Shown here piece after piece: positions 1 through 11,099 of a stretch of DNA of 64,000 nt. Where the stretch lies: positions 310,001 through 374,000 of the forward strand of contig CADCXA010000060.1 in the NCBI GenBank assembly GCA_902806565.1, given 5' to 3'. How positions within the stretch are numbered: the stretch's first letter is position 1; each line of letters opens with the position of its first letter. The notes below the pieces were generated by a model. It was not told where the DNA came from. It searched no databases and was given only the letters and a program-made list of their open reading frames with translations. The DNA comes from Hypoxylon rubiginosum. Taxonomy: Eukaryota > Ascomycota > Sordariomycetes > Xylariales > Hypoxylaceae. A program made the translations under genes and the position numbers.

Positions 1-741
1 GACAAGATCCTTATGATGGTTCCAAAACCCGTGGGTGAAGGGCAAAACCCCTACAAGCTACTCGTCCACGTCCTCCAGCCACCAGCTCAATCGAGACGCG
101 GCTATATCGATCTCTACAACTCATACCACAATCACGAAATCATGCCGCTCGTTGGTATACATAAGGAGTTCATCTTTGCTCGATTCGCGTATTCCGTGTT
201 CAACGATTTCACGTTTCCTCTGTGTAGGAATATGAAAAGCCCTATCCTCATGTGCCTTCGTCAAGGGCTAGAGAAGGTCCACAGGTATGCAAGAGGGACA
301 AATATACCTAAGTTTTCGATGACCGTCGCCGATACTTCCAAGACTCGCGCCGCTGGTGAAAAGCGCCCCCAATCTGAGATTAGTGGTGGCCAGGACGAGC
401 AACCCGCTGACGAGCGGGACTATGAAGATGAGGACTGCGACCTGTGGGCGTTCACCGCTAAGGCCGTCGGCTATGACAGTCTTGACCTTGATACCTCGGA
501 CGAGGATAGCGACGACGAGTCAAGAGGCAGAAAGCGGCCTCGGTCTGATTTCTGGTCTGGAAGTGACTCCGATAGCTCTGTCGATGACGAAGAGCCTGAG
601 TCTGATTTGGATGACGAAGACTTCTATAGGAGCAGAGGTATCCTCGACACCGGCAAGGTGCAGGAAGAGATTTATGCACCTCATGCCCTTCCTATTATCG
701 GTCACACGATGGCGGCTCCTTGTGTTAATGGAATGGCTTAA
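1..741 (+). CDS. HNH endonuclease family protein, C-terminal part (HNH-A, cut by window edge)
   Basis: The reading frame is open from base 1 to a TAA at 739-741, so the gene starts left of the window. The first residues (DKILMMVPKP) align with the segment directly after the last catalytic His of the three other HNH proteins in this window; the HNH core itself is therefore outside. The family signature FIFARFAYSVF follows. The tail is long, very acidic (Asp/Glu/Ser-rich) and carries GRKRPR, a likely nuclear localisation signal also found in HNH-B and HNH-C. No nonsense codon is seen in this part. The Rep/helicase of Helitron A begins 300 bp downstream on the same strand. Family members are HNH nucleases common in fungal genomes; the role with the Helitron is inferred. 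Confidence 0.75.
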   Translation, partial: DKILMMVPKPVGEGQNPYKLLVHVLQPPAQSRRGYIDLYNSYHNHEIMPLVGIHKEFIFARFAYSVFNDFTFPLCRNMKSPILMCLRQGLEKVHRYARGTNIPKFSMTVADTSKTRAAGEKRPQSEISGGQDEQPADERDYEDEDCDLWAFTAKAVGYDSLDLDTSDEDSDDESRGRKRPRSDFWSGSDSDSSVDDEEPESDLDDEDFYRSRGILDTGKVQEEIYAPHALPIIGHTMAAPCVNGMA

Positions 742-1043
742 TGCGTATAGGAATTGATGAATGCACTTCATATATTAGAGATATGTATCCAGGTTAGAGG
801 ACTTTCTTTAATACACGTCTCCTTTCTCAGCTGCTGTAATGGGTATCATGTGTAGCTAACCCTTATCCCGTGCCACAGCAACGAGCTTAAAAAAGGTTGG
901 GTTTTTTTTGTTGCACCAAACCTTGAATTTTGCAACCATCCACAACAACACGCTTTCGAGCTATTCGCCAAATTGATTCCTTTTCAGCTCTGAAGCCTTC
1001 GTTTCCTCTGTATTAATGCGTTCCAATTCTCGCGCGAATTCGC

Positions 1044-4000
1044 ATGGCTTCTACCGCTGCTGGTTCACCTGGTGGGCCTCCCTGCGGTCGTGGCTCTCCT
1101 CGCGGTCGTGGGCGTACTGGTCGCCCTCCTAGGCCGTGCCCTCCGATTCCTAACAATTTGCAGGGAAGAAACCCTCGTTGGTGTCCTCGCTGTTCCCAAT
1201 GGAAAGCTGGTGATTTCGCTTCCGCTACGTCTGACAGGTGCTTGGAGTGCGCCAATGCCAAGAATGCCGAATCACGCCGACGTCGTCGACAGGACTCTGA
1301 AAGTGTAGCAGGACCTTCAGGTCAGCCCACGTTGGCATCGCTGATGGCTGCTAACCCTGCTAACCCATCCATTCCTATTCGACCCGCGCCCCCGCCAGCC
1401 CAGCCGCACACTATTGGCCACCAGCCGGGTAGATACACGACTCCTCTACGTCGCGGTCTAGACCCCGACGATTCTCCTCGAACTGCGGAAGCTCGTGCCG
1501 AACAAGAGCGTATTCGACGTCAGCATCGAGCTGGCCATCGAGCTGGCGAAGAGCCGTCGTCCACGCCGTCTCTTGGAACTCTGAAACGCAGGCAGGGCAG
1601 TGATGGCGAACTTGACGTTGGCGGCGGCGGAGGAGGCTACCCTGGAGCTTCATAATTCGACCCGGAGAATCCTTACTTCGTCTGTAGCATCTGCTACATT
1701 CCTCGTGCTTCCCATCGTCGTATCGGCAACCCCGGTATAGAGGCTCACGGCTTGGTCTGCACCTATTGCAATAACCAGGTTACCGGCTAGAACCTTGCTT
1801 CCGAGATGAGATGGTGTTGCGAGGCTCATCACGAACGCCTTTGTATTGACCTTTTTGCCGTCGTTGATGATGAAGGAGAGCGTGCAGAACAGGAAGCATA
1901 CCGCGCCTGCATGATCCGCACCGGTATGCTTGATCCTGAACTCTTTTCCCCGACGTCCTCTCGATCATCTAGCCCAGGTGGTGCCGGCGGCGGCGACGAA
2001 GACCCCTTTGTTTCCCCTCCTCCTGCGTAGAGACACCATCCCGCCCGCGCTGCTGCCGCCGCCGCCGCACAGCAGGTTCGTGAGGCTGCGTTGGACCGCA
2101 ACTTCGTGAATCCCTCTCCCCAATGGGATCCCCTGATTGGGGACGATGCTCGTGTGCGTGTGCTTCAGGAGCATGCTGTTACGGATGTTGACGTTGGCCT
2201 CTTGAACGACTTTAATGCTGAGTTGGCAAAACATGTTATGGACGAATGCGGCAAGTGTAAATAGTGGTGGTTCGACCTGCATTTTATCAATGGCATCTGT
2301 TCGAAATGCCAAAAGAAGGATTAGGATGATATGTTAACTCCTTTTTATTCCGCTGGGAATCATATGGATTTTAAAGAGGTGCCTGCTGAGCTCCCCTAGC
2401 TATCATAGGTTGAGGAAATGCTTATCGCTAAGGTTCACGTTGCTATGGAGGTTTGTCAGTATCGTGGTATGCAGCATCGATACAAGGGCCACATCTGCTC
2501 GTTCTTGCGAGACGTTGGCAAGGTCTACCGGGCGCTTCCTCTTCTGCCCAAAGACCTCGACATCATTCTCATAGTCCCGTCTAACGAACGCCTGCGTAAT
2601 GTTCCTCTGAGGGATTTCAGGGTTCGGCGAGCCGTGATTGCCATGTGGCTTCGTTACCTTGTTTGCCATCACCCTGAATATATGAACGACGCTGTAGAGA
2701 TCTTGGAGGATTTCCTTGGCCAGCTCCCTGAAGATGGCAACGTTATTGACGAGATTTTAACGCGTCTTGTGATAGGTGAGAGTATGGCCGGCGTTGATGA
2801 CATCTCTGATGACGATCTCATCGCCGCCATGAACGAATACGAGAGATCTGCTGTCCCTGATCTTGTCGCCGATCGTACCGAAATCCAGCGCTTGCAGCAG
2901 CATGCCGGCGGCCGCGGTCGTGAAGTTGATCTTGCTGTGGAGGGACGTATGGAGATGCCTGCGTTTCGTGCCACGCCCATCGATGAATTCAATGAGACCG
3001 CCCCCTTGTTGTCGTCGGCCTTTCCTACTTTATATCCCAATGGCAAGGCGGAGTTCCTCAGGTAGTGTGAGCGTCCTCCCACCTTTGATGAGTACGTTGA
3101 TTATGCTATGAAGTGGAGAGATAGGCGGTTCGCGTGTTATCTCCGGTTTGCCTTCGTAGTATTTAATAAGATCATGAGGAAACGTATAAATCAGAACAGC
3201 TCCTTCTACGTCAATAAGCTCCGCCGGGATCAGGAGCGCGAATACACAGTTGATGAGCTTCGCGAGCTGCTTGATCCTGGTGTTCGCCGTTCGGCCGAGC
3301 GTGATGCCGAAGCCAACGCGCTGATCAACTCCATCGTCCGCAACGCTTACAAGATTAGCGGCACACGCCCTTTCTGGCAAAACAAGAAAAACCAGCTTGA
3401 TGCTATGGTCAACGCTCTGGGTTGCCCCGGCCTGTTCTTGACCTTCAGTGCTGCCGATTATCACTGGGACGATCAGATGCGGCACCTGCCACGGTATGCG
3501 GAGTGGCGTGCTGCTCCCGCGGAGGAGAAGGCTCGGATAGCCCGGCTGAATATTATTGAGAATCCTTATATTATTGCTTAGTACTTTTATTACCGTTTCA
3601 ACGACTTCATGAAGTGTGTCGTCTTGCCAAAGTTCCGCGTCGATGATTAGTGGAATCGCTACGAGTGGCAGGCTCGCGGTGCTCCTCACGATCATGGGTT
3701 TATGACATCGACCCGGTCTCACCGCGCCCCCGGATATGCAGACGGAAGAATCTCAAGATATCTTCGCCCAGTTTTGGGGCTTTCATATCAGCGCCGTCAA
3801 TCTGATTCCACCTGCTATACCCATTGGTAATCAGTTGGCAGGCGCCAATGCCTGCCTGTCTGTTGTTGCCGTGAATCAACCTCCGACCTGGCAGTAACTG
3901 AGCGAGATCCTTCTGCGGGTTCAGATTCACATATGCTCTCTCGTTAGGTGCCTCCGCGACAAGAAAAATAACCGTCGCCGTCGTGAACTCACTGCCCAGG

Positions 4001-6722
4001 ACATCAACGACGTTAGAGCTGCGAATCGGGCATGGCTACAAGCACACCAAGACAGAGCTTCCGGCTTCGGTGCGGCGGCTCTGGACAGTATAGTCAAGGC
4101 TAGGATTCTACTCGCCAATCTTCAGTGCCGTTTCTACTTCCCTCGTTCTCTGGAGGCTCTCCCTTCAGTTGGCAAGGGGCTGAACCCGAAACCATTGGTC
4201 TTTCCTTCCGGCTAGAAATGATCACCGGCTCAACCCTTACAACGCCACCTTGCATATCGGCTGGAAGGCTAATTTGGACATCTCTCCCTGCACAGATGTT
4301 TATGCGGTGAAGGCGTACGTGGCCAAATACTGTTCCAAAGCCGAGGTCAAGTCGCAGTCTTTCCTGGACCTCTCTCGGGAGGTATTGCCGCATCTGAATG
4401 CGAGGAACCCGCTCTTGCCGCTCGTGTGCCGTCTTCTGAACAAGCTTCTAGGCAAACAAAACTAGTCTCATCAGGAGATCCATCATCAGCTGATGCAGCT
4501 TCCCTTGGTGCAGAGTTCTCGACTTGTCGTTACTGTTGACTGCCGCCCTGAGGATGAGCAGCCTAACCAATTCATGGCGGAGGCTGGTGAGATTACGTCC
4601 GGAAGAAGCAACCTCGAGAAATACAAGTCCAGGCCAAGTCTGCAACAGCTAGAGGGGGTCAGTTACTTTAAGTGGCTAACTCTATACAAATGGGGTGCTA
4701 CGCCTCCTCATATTCGTCCCCAAGGTAAACCTCGCATCCTAAATTACTTCCCGGTCTATAAGCGGAACACCGCCAAGCACAAGGAGTACTACAGGGTTAA
4801 GTTAATACTTAATCACCCTTTCCACCGCTTAAAGAACCTTCTTATTATGGAGGGTACTCGATTTGCGACATTTACTGCCGCCTTTACAAAGTGCCAGGCC
4901 CGCCATGGTGATCACGGCCACAACTATTACGCTCTGGATATTAAACCTCCTATTGACAACGATGAATTCGAAGATTAGGATATCCCTCTGGATGCTGCTG
5001 CTGGCGGTTAGGCGGAGCTGGCTAACGTACTTCCTGATAGGGATCTCGATCTTGCTATGGAGTTTGACAACCTTGGCCGGCGCGATATCGATCTCGAGTA
5101 CGACTGGGCTCCCTTTGTTGGCACTTATCCCGAGCTCGATCAGTATGATACCAATTCGGTCTACTGGCCGATGATTGTTGGCGCCCGAGAGCGTCTTCCT
5201 GCGAACAACGACGATGTCGCGCTGCAGCAGGTGGATCTTCTAAATTGTGAACAGCGTATCATGTTTAACCGGTACGTCAATCATTACCAAGCTGTGCTTA
5301 ACGGGTTGAATATAGGACCGCTCCCGTTTAACGTTGATAGTTTCGGCGGATGTGGCAAGTTGTTCGTTTTTAAGGTCTTATGTGCCCATTTACATCGGAT
5401 GGCTACACAGGCCGGCGGCGTTGATCCTGTTGTCCACTATGCTCCGACTGGAGTTGCTTCCAACGAGATTCACGGTCTTACGCTTCATTCGGTGTTTCTA
5501 CTTCCTCTAAAAAAAGGGTCTTTTAAGCCTTTGGCTGGGGCTGCGCTGACGTATCTTCAGCAGAAATTTTACAATGTGAAATACGTTGTGATTAACGAGA
5601 AACCAATGGTTAGGTTAAGCCTCCTCGGCATGGTGTCTCAATGGTTACAGCAGGCCTTTCCCGAGACCACTTTTGGCACCATATTTGGCGGTGTGAACAT
5701 TATCCTTCTAGGCGACTTTTACCAGCTGCCGCCTGTTTTTAACAAGCCTCTATATTATACAAAAGCCAACTTGACCCCACTTAAGTTAACGGGCCAATCT
5801 ACGTACTTCTCCATCAACAAGACTCTCCGTCTTAAAACCTCTATGCGTCAACAAGGTGCCGAGCAAGCTGCCTTTCGAAATGCCCTACGTGCCGTGCGTA
5901 CGATGTCATGTACGCGAGAGATATGGGAGCTATTCGCCACTCGCTGCCGGTTCCATAAGTCTATAACCACTAACAAGGTCGCCAGCTTTAACGACGCTGT
6001 ATGTGTGTATCCCACTAATGCGGCAATGGATTCCTACAATTATAGGCACATGGACTCGCTTGAGCAGCCTGTCATATATGTTTCAGCCACTGGAACTGGC
6101 CATAAATAAAACCGGGCTTTGGTTCATGAGGCAGGCAATCTGGAGATGCATTTTCCTATCTGCGTTGGCGCTTAAGTCATGCTCGCGGAGAATATTTACA
6201 CTCCTTGGGGCTTGGTCAATGGCGCAATGGGTACCATCAAGCAAATAACGTGGAAGGAAGGCTTGGATTGGCGATCAGAAGCTTCTCATATCATTTTTAT
6301 AGCCTTTAACAAGTAAGTCATGTGGAACTGCCTTTTTTTCTCAATTCTAACGTGCTTATAGATACTCTGGTCCTGAGGATTACATATTTGAGGACGCCCC
6401 GGCCATCCCTATATTCCGATCCGCCAGGACATTCTCGTACAAGGGCGTTGAATGCAAGCGCACCCAGTTTCCTCTCGTTATGGCCTACGCCATTACCGTG
6501 TATAAGTCTTAAGGCTCTACTTCGGAGAAGGTCGTTTTAAATATAGCTGCCAGGGAATTTTAATCTGGTCTCACCTACGTGGCACTCTCCCATGTCAAGA
6601 GATTAGATGCTATCTTTTTTGAGGAGGTGTTCGGCTGGGAATGCCTTCGCCGTCCTCAGAGAGAAACAGCTGTGGCTCGCTTGGCGGATTGGACTCGGAG
6701 GGAGGGTGAGCTACTGGGCTGA
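1044..6722 (+). pseudogene. RepHel A: Helitron Rep/PIF1-like helicase, inactivated
   Basis: A Helitron replicase would nick and rejoin element ends (HUH Rep) and unwind DNA (PIF1-type helicase). Order seen: Arg/Gly-rich N-terminus; Cys finger CPRC..CLEC near 1180-1260; second finger CGKC..CSKC near 2245-2310; Helitron_like_N-type region 2418-3580; HUH motif HDH at 3687-3695 inside YEWQARGAPHDHG; two-Tyr motif YVAKYCSK (Tyr codons 4316-4318 and 4328-4330); P-loop near 5336-5362; Walker B 5591-5599; helicase C-terminus to about 6722. Lesions: many in-frame TAG/TAA stops, at least two frameshifts (after the HUH and near 4215), P-loop Gly to Ser and Ser/Thr to Leu, Walker B Asp to Asn (GAC to AAC at 5594), and the HKSQG motif changed to YKS-stop-G at 6501-6512. 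The start at 1044 is the first ATG before the Arg/Gly-rich segment. Confidence 0.85.
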
Positions 6723-6882
6723 GAAGGCCTGCTCTCATTGCCCCTTTTTACATTGGTATAATTATAAATTGTTCCTTTGCTTAGATAGGTGGTTATGATT
6801 AAGTACTAATGAACTACCTTGACTACGTAAAATGCATTGTGAGCTGTCAACTCCATAAATCATCACGAGCTCTTCATCGAGC

Positions 6883-6905
6883 GCCCCCGGAGGGCCGCCG
6901 GAGGC
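6883..6905 (+). repeat. GC-rich hairpin, possible Helitron A 3' end
   Basis: Arms GCCCCCGG (6883-6890) and CCGGAGGC (6898-6905) pair with one mismatch around a 7-base loop. Helitrons typically carry a short GC-rich hairpin just before their 3' end, and this lies about 160 bp after the helicase stop. No CTRR terminus is clear directly after it (ATAGTC follows), so the assignment is tentative. Confidence 0.35.
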
Positions 6906-6923
6906 ATAGTCGGGCCGTAGGTA

Positions 6924-8871
6924 TAGGTACCTAAAGGATTTCCACCCTTAATATAAATCGCAACGCGATTTTCAACAGTATTAATAAAAAAGTCTTTAGC
7001 AGACTGAGGCACGAGGTGTAGAAGTACTAAGTTATTGAAACCCAGGGGGAGACCTTATTTCACCTGCGGTATCCTCGGATTCTAGCCAATACGACTTCAT
7101 GGCCCCCGCCAAGCCACACTGAAAGGGTCCCACAGGGATTTCAATTTAAGCAAAGGTTCCTAAATTTTTCAAATATATAGTTATTTGTAAATTTAGTAAA
7201 GAAGCTTTGCTTGTTCAAGATATAAAGTTTACTATAGTAATTGTAAAAGAGATTATATCGAAGTTTTATAACTATTTTCTAGCCTTTAAAACAATCATAT
7301 AGGTGAAAATGATCGCTGTGGTTGTCTCCTTAAACCACCCCGTGGCGTTAATGTATGTATCTCGGGGTTCGGAATAGGTACCTAAGGTACCTAAGGTAAT
7401 CTGCTAGTTTACACAGCAATCATCATATGAACTTCGCACTTTCTTTTCAGGTATCCGTTTCTAAGATTTTGAACCTCTAGTAATATGTCGCTTAATTCCC
7501 CCATCCCAACGATGACTGCGCCTTTATGGTTCATATGATAGTACGATTTATCGTACATATGTATTGCGGATTTTTTATCATGTTGATGAGTTGCTGGGAA
7601 GTAGATTAGACAATGGCCTTGAAAATATCTCTGGTACCTATGTGGTATGTGATATCTTACCCCGCAATATGTTTCCGACACATGTTCGTAGGCCAGGCGG
7701 AACCCTTTGGTGCCAGACATGCTCCGGGATTAAGAAGGTGAATGATTGAACATCGGACATATACACTAGCATGCAAGCGATGCACGTTGCGTACATTGTA
7801 GTATCTTCCTTCGAAATCCTTTGTCGCCCACTTAGATCCGTATTCCACCTAATCCGCGGAAGCCAGCCCTGAGCCACACTTTCAGGGTCATATTCTATGG
7901 CGAAGTGTCTTACCCCGTATGTGAGAGCGGGGTCAACCACAGGCTCTCGTAATGTGTAGGTGTTGAGATCCGCATACCCCTTTTCCCGAATGACACAATA
8001 TAGGGGTATAGAATTTTTACCCCTATTAGCGTCACGTAGGCATAGTATGTCGTTAAGTGTAATGAGCGATGAATGAAAGACAGAAGGTCTCTCAAACTTC
8101 GGGTCTGAATGATTGAATTTGGCTGCCGTTTTGATCATGGCGTAGTTGAGTCTCCGACATGTAAGACGTACGTGGAGGCGAGTATGATCACTAGAAGCAA
8201 TATTCATCTGATATGGAAGCTTTCTTCCGCCGGCGAAGACAACGCTGAAATTTAAATGTTGTATAGAGCAACTGTATAATTCCTCACAAACGAGGAGAAG
8301 AACTTCGCTGGGCAGACCGAGCAATGCAGCTCTCGGGGATGCGTCTAAAGAATCCATGGAATTAGAAAGATAATACGAATATATCGCCTTTACGTGCTGT
8401 GGTAATTCGTCGTAACAAACGGTTCTTCTGCCCTCGTTTGAGCCTACCTCTTGCGTGCCTGCTGCCTTTATAGGTAATACGAGATTCCACCGCTGGAGAG
8501 CCTCTAGCTCGAGTAGATAAATTAGGTAGCCGTGTTGACTCATATCTACTAGAACATTGATTAAGCCCCATGGAAAGACATACATACACTAGCGATAGTT
8601 GCATATGCTTTTTGCTTTACATGCCTTGTTTATGGCATCACTTTTCCCATGAGAGTTAAGTATATGACGATATCATGGCGGTTGGGCTTTTGTGGCGCCG
8701 TGCCGGAATAGATAAAGAGTGGGGGTGCAATGTGGACTGGGCTCTCATCTTTTTGGTGGTGAACACATCCATTGATAAATATGTTGTAAGTACATAGGTA
8801 CATACCTACAAGTACATATGTAGGTACCTAGGACCTGAATTTACCATGTAGGACCTAGGTACCTCGTTTGA
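6924..8871. repeat. Scattered TAGGTACC-type low-complexity clusters
   Basis: The palindromic string TAGGTACC, or close variants with CCTA/TAGG runs, occurs at 6924-6931, 7374-7395 and densely at 8788-8871. They lie outside coding regions on both sides of the F-box-like gene. Apart from these, 6906-7400 and 8600-8900 hold no gene I can recognise. A segment near 7000-7140 with several short C- and G-runs has no identifiable coding potential. Confidence 0.5.
7638..8357 (-). CDS. F-box-like protein (possibly truncated)
   Basis: A 239-residue frame starting MDSLDASPRAALLGLPSEV. The segment GLPSEVLLLVCEEL, followed about 45 residues later by RLTCRRLNYAM, matches the usual fungal F-box pattern (LPxEhhxxIxxxL, then RLTCRRL). 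F-box proteins are substrate adaptors that bind Skp1 in SCF ubiquitin ligases. The frame is open further upstream to an ATG at 8585, but that extension is not F-box-like, so I prefer the ATG at 8357. The protein ends abruptly; a second minus-strand frame continues to 7409 and could be the original C-terminus after a frameshift or an unrecognised intron. No intron is evident. It lies between transposon remnants, so expression is doubtful. Confidence 0.5.
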   Translation of the reverse strand: MDSLDASPRAALLGLPSEVLLLVCEELYSCSIQHLNFSVVFAGGRKLPYQMNIASSDHTRLHVRLTCRRLNYAMIKTAAKFNHSDPKFERPSVFHSSLITLNDILCLRDANRGKNSIPLYCVIREKGYADLNTYTLREPVVDPALTYGVRHFAIEYDPESVAQGWLPRIRWNTDLSGRQRISKEDTTMYATCIACMLVYMSDVQSFTFLIPEHVWHQRVPPGLRTCVGNILRGKISHTT

Positions 8872-10140
8872 AGAATCAATATGTAACTTTTGAAACCAAC
8901 CTCCGTGCAAGTATATAGGAAGAGCTCTATAGGAATGGCCCTGATCGCTATCAGTTATCTCAGCTAGGAGCAGCTGTTGAACAGCTGGAAAAAGCCCTTG
9001 GGAAAAAAACCTTTCAAAGCGCGTTCTGTACTAACCTAAGTAGTCAATACAGCTTCGCAATAGTTAATAATCATTTACAGTGGCTGATAGAAGTCCACAA
9101 CGACGAACAGACGATCTGTATTCGATAGACTGATGATAAATGTCTTATGGCGCCGCTAGCTATCGACCGATCTCAACATTTGCCCTGTCAATGGAGATAC
9201 ACTACTTCTTTCCTCCCAAGCGTTCGGTCCTATATCTAGTCCTGTTTGCAATCATCTCCCACCCGCCAACGCTTCGGAAAGAACCCTCATTAACCCCAAA
9301 CCGCAAGAGGGCGGCACTATTCGTCGACCCATAGATTCCAGTACGTATTACTAGATTCCCTAGCTGGTCACTCGGTTGGCTTGCACCCCCGTCTCCGACG
9401 CTCCAGGATGAATAAAGTCTCGGTCCCCTGAACGGCTGTGCCATTAAGAATCCTCAGACGAAACGCACGATCCGTCGACCTACGCTGACGCTCCTATTAG
9501 TATTTCTATAGTACATACAACGACCTCTTCATCCGAGGCAAGCCTCGCTACGTCAGCCGCCCTAATACCGCAAGCTCCCGTCTAAGAGGTCGAAAGTCGA
9601 AATATCTGACCCCTGGTAGCCAGCTCGCATCCTATCTTGGACGTCGATCGGTTTTCTCTTTTCACCAACTCTCCTAGCCAGGATGCTCAAGCATGCTCCT
9701 CGTTCAGAATTTTTCCAACCCCTATTCACAATATTTCTCATATGGTAGCTTTTGGAATCCTGCTTTTGATTTTTGCTCCCTACATTTCTAGATTCTATCA
9801 TTGCCGCTATCGAAATGGCCCCAGCTTCTAGGTCTGAGTTTTTTTCTACGTTTTGCCTTCCATTTATTTCTACCTCGTTGTCAATTGCCTCTTCTTACCT
9901 TGCCTTCAATCACCTCGCATATCATTCACTAATTTCTAGACCACGCCTTTCGGTCCTTGAGCCTTTCTATGTTGTCTCTAACTATTGACTGATATCAAGT
10001 ATCATAAGGATCATGCTTTTTGGATCCTAGATGGCTCAATTGGTGAGACTTTCGTACACCCCCCCCCCCCCCCCCCCCCCCCACGAGGAGGCACAAGGGG
10101 TAAATAGGTAAGATCCCTCGCATCATCTTGTCGACTATGG
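8872..10140. other. Intergenic stretch, no supported gene; contains poly-C run
   Basis: Only short frames without recognisable motifs are present. Pyrimidine-rich sequence (about 9640-9980) could be a promoter or leader for the degenerate frame that follows, but nothing proves this. A run of 24 cytosines occupies 10059-10082. Confidence 0.5.
10059..10082 (+). repeat. Homopolymer of 24 C
   Basis: Uninterrupted cytosine run flanked by TACA and ACGAGG. Such long C runs are rare in fungal DNA and unstable in sequencing, so the exact length is uncertain. Confidence 0.9.
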
Positions 10141-10381
10141 CTGACATTGTTTTGACCCTCTTAATCATCAGTGCCGCTCCGGTTCACTCCGGTACCTCCG
10201 TCAACGCTCTACGGCATGGGATTCCCGGAAATGTGCTCTTATGTCCCCCTGTTTTAACTCCCTTGACCTAGATGCCCATCAATTTACGGTCTAGCCATAC
10301 ACTCATCGTATCTTGTCCTGCTCCCTGACCATTCCGCTTCTATTTGCCATCGTCTTGATGCAGTTTATGAAGCGATAATTC

Positions 10382-10650
10382 GATAAGGCCGGCCGGAAGC
10401 CTCTCGTCGTCGCTTGGCACAGTATGTACGATATCCAAGTCGCGTCGCCTCTTAACAATGCCCTCTGCATCAATAACGACCCGCGCTAGTACGTTACGTA
10501 CTTATGCCAGCTGTGCGGCCACGAGCGCTACCAGAATTCGGAGTCTCACCTGAAGGAGCCGTCCAATGTGTTTTAACGTCATGAGGATCTACTGCGAAGC
10601 AGTATCCCACGCCTCCCAAGGGGCACGAGACGTGGCAAGCTGTCCGCTGC
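10382..10650 (+). pseudogene. Degenerate Cys/His-containing coding remnant, family unknown
   Basis: One frame from about 10382 gives plausible protein (DKAGRKPLVVAWHSMYDI, then YLCQLCGHERYQNSESHL), interrupted by TAG and TAA codons. The CQLCGH...H arrangement could be a zinc-binding finger. The base composition is like coding DNA and unlike the flanks. I cannot name the family; a transposon-encoded protein is likely, given the LINE remnant nearby. Confidence 0.3.
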
Positions 10651-11099
10651 TATAATACTAGTTGCATAGCGGCTCCAGAAGCCATCTTCCAGCCTCTTGG
10701 ATGTGCTATATCATGATTCCGTGTCCACTCCAACTGGGACTTCCGTATCTCGTGGGTTCAGTTTTGCCCTTTGGGCGTGTGGATTCGGGGCTCCCTTGCG
10801 GTTGGAGAGCTGTGGGTTTTCGGGCGCAGCACCAGTGTGCTGCCCCCTAGCTCTTGGGCAAGTGTCCTCGCGGTAGGTCCTAGGAGTTGGGCTTCTGGTT
10901 GGCCTGTCATTATACGGATGGCCGTGGGTTACCCCTTGAGGACAGGTCGATATTAAGAGTAGTGAATAATGGTATAGCAAAAGACAGATATATCAGTGCA
11001 GCATAATACAACCCCCCCTCCCCCCGAATGGGTGAAGGGCCAGTTAGTGCTGGCCCGCCGCCCTTCTAGTTGTCCAGACGTATGTGGTTGTGGGCTCCT

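Larger units (their letters stand above)
1..6905 (+). mobile_element. Helitron A, decayed rolling-circle transposon with HNH gene
   Basis: The element contains an HNH gene and a Rep/PIF1-helicase pseudogene on the same strand. The 5' end lies outside the window or is not recognisable. The right limit is set tentatively at a GC-rich hairpin 160-180 bp after the helicase stop. The intergenic gap (742-1043) is AT-leaning with an eight-T run and shows no gene. Stop codons are mostly TAG or TAA at former CAG, CAA or TGG codons, as expected from RIP. Confidence 0.6.

Noticed and set aside
8358..8585. Upstream extension of the F-box-like protein to ATG 8585
   Set aside because: The added segment lacks F-box family character and the internal ATG directly precedes the domain; kept only as an alternative.
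9140..9990. Several open frames of 60-80 codons
   Set aside because: Overlapping on both strands, no motifs, no splice structure that joins them.
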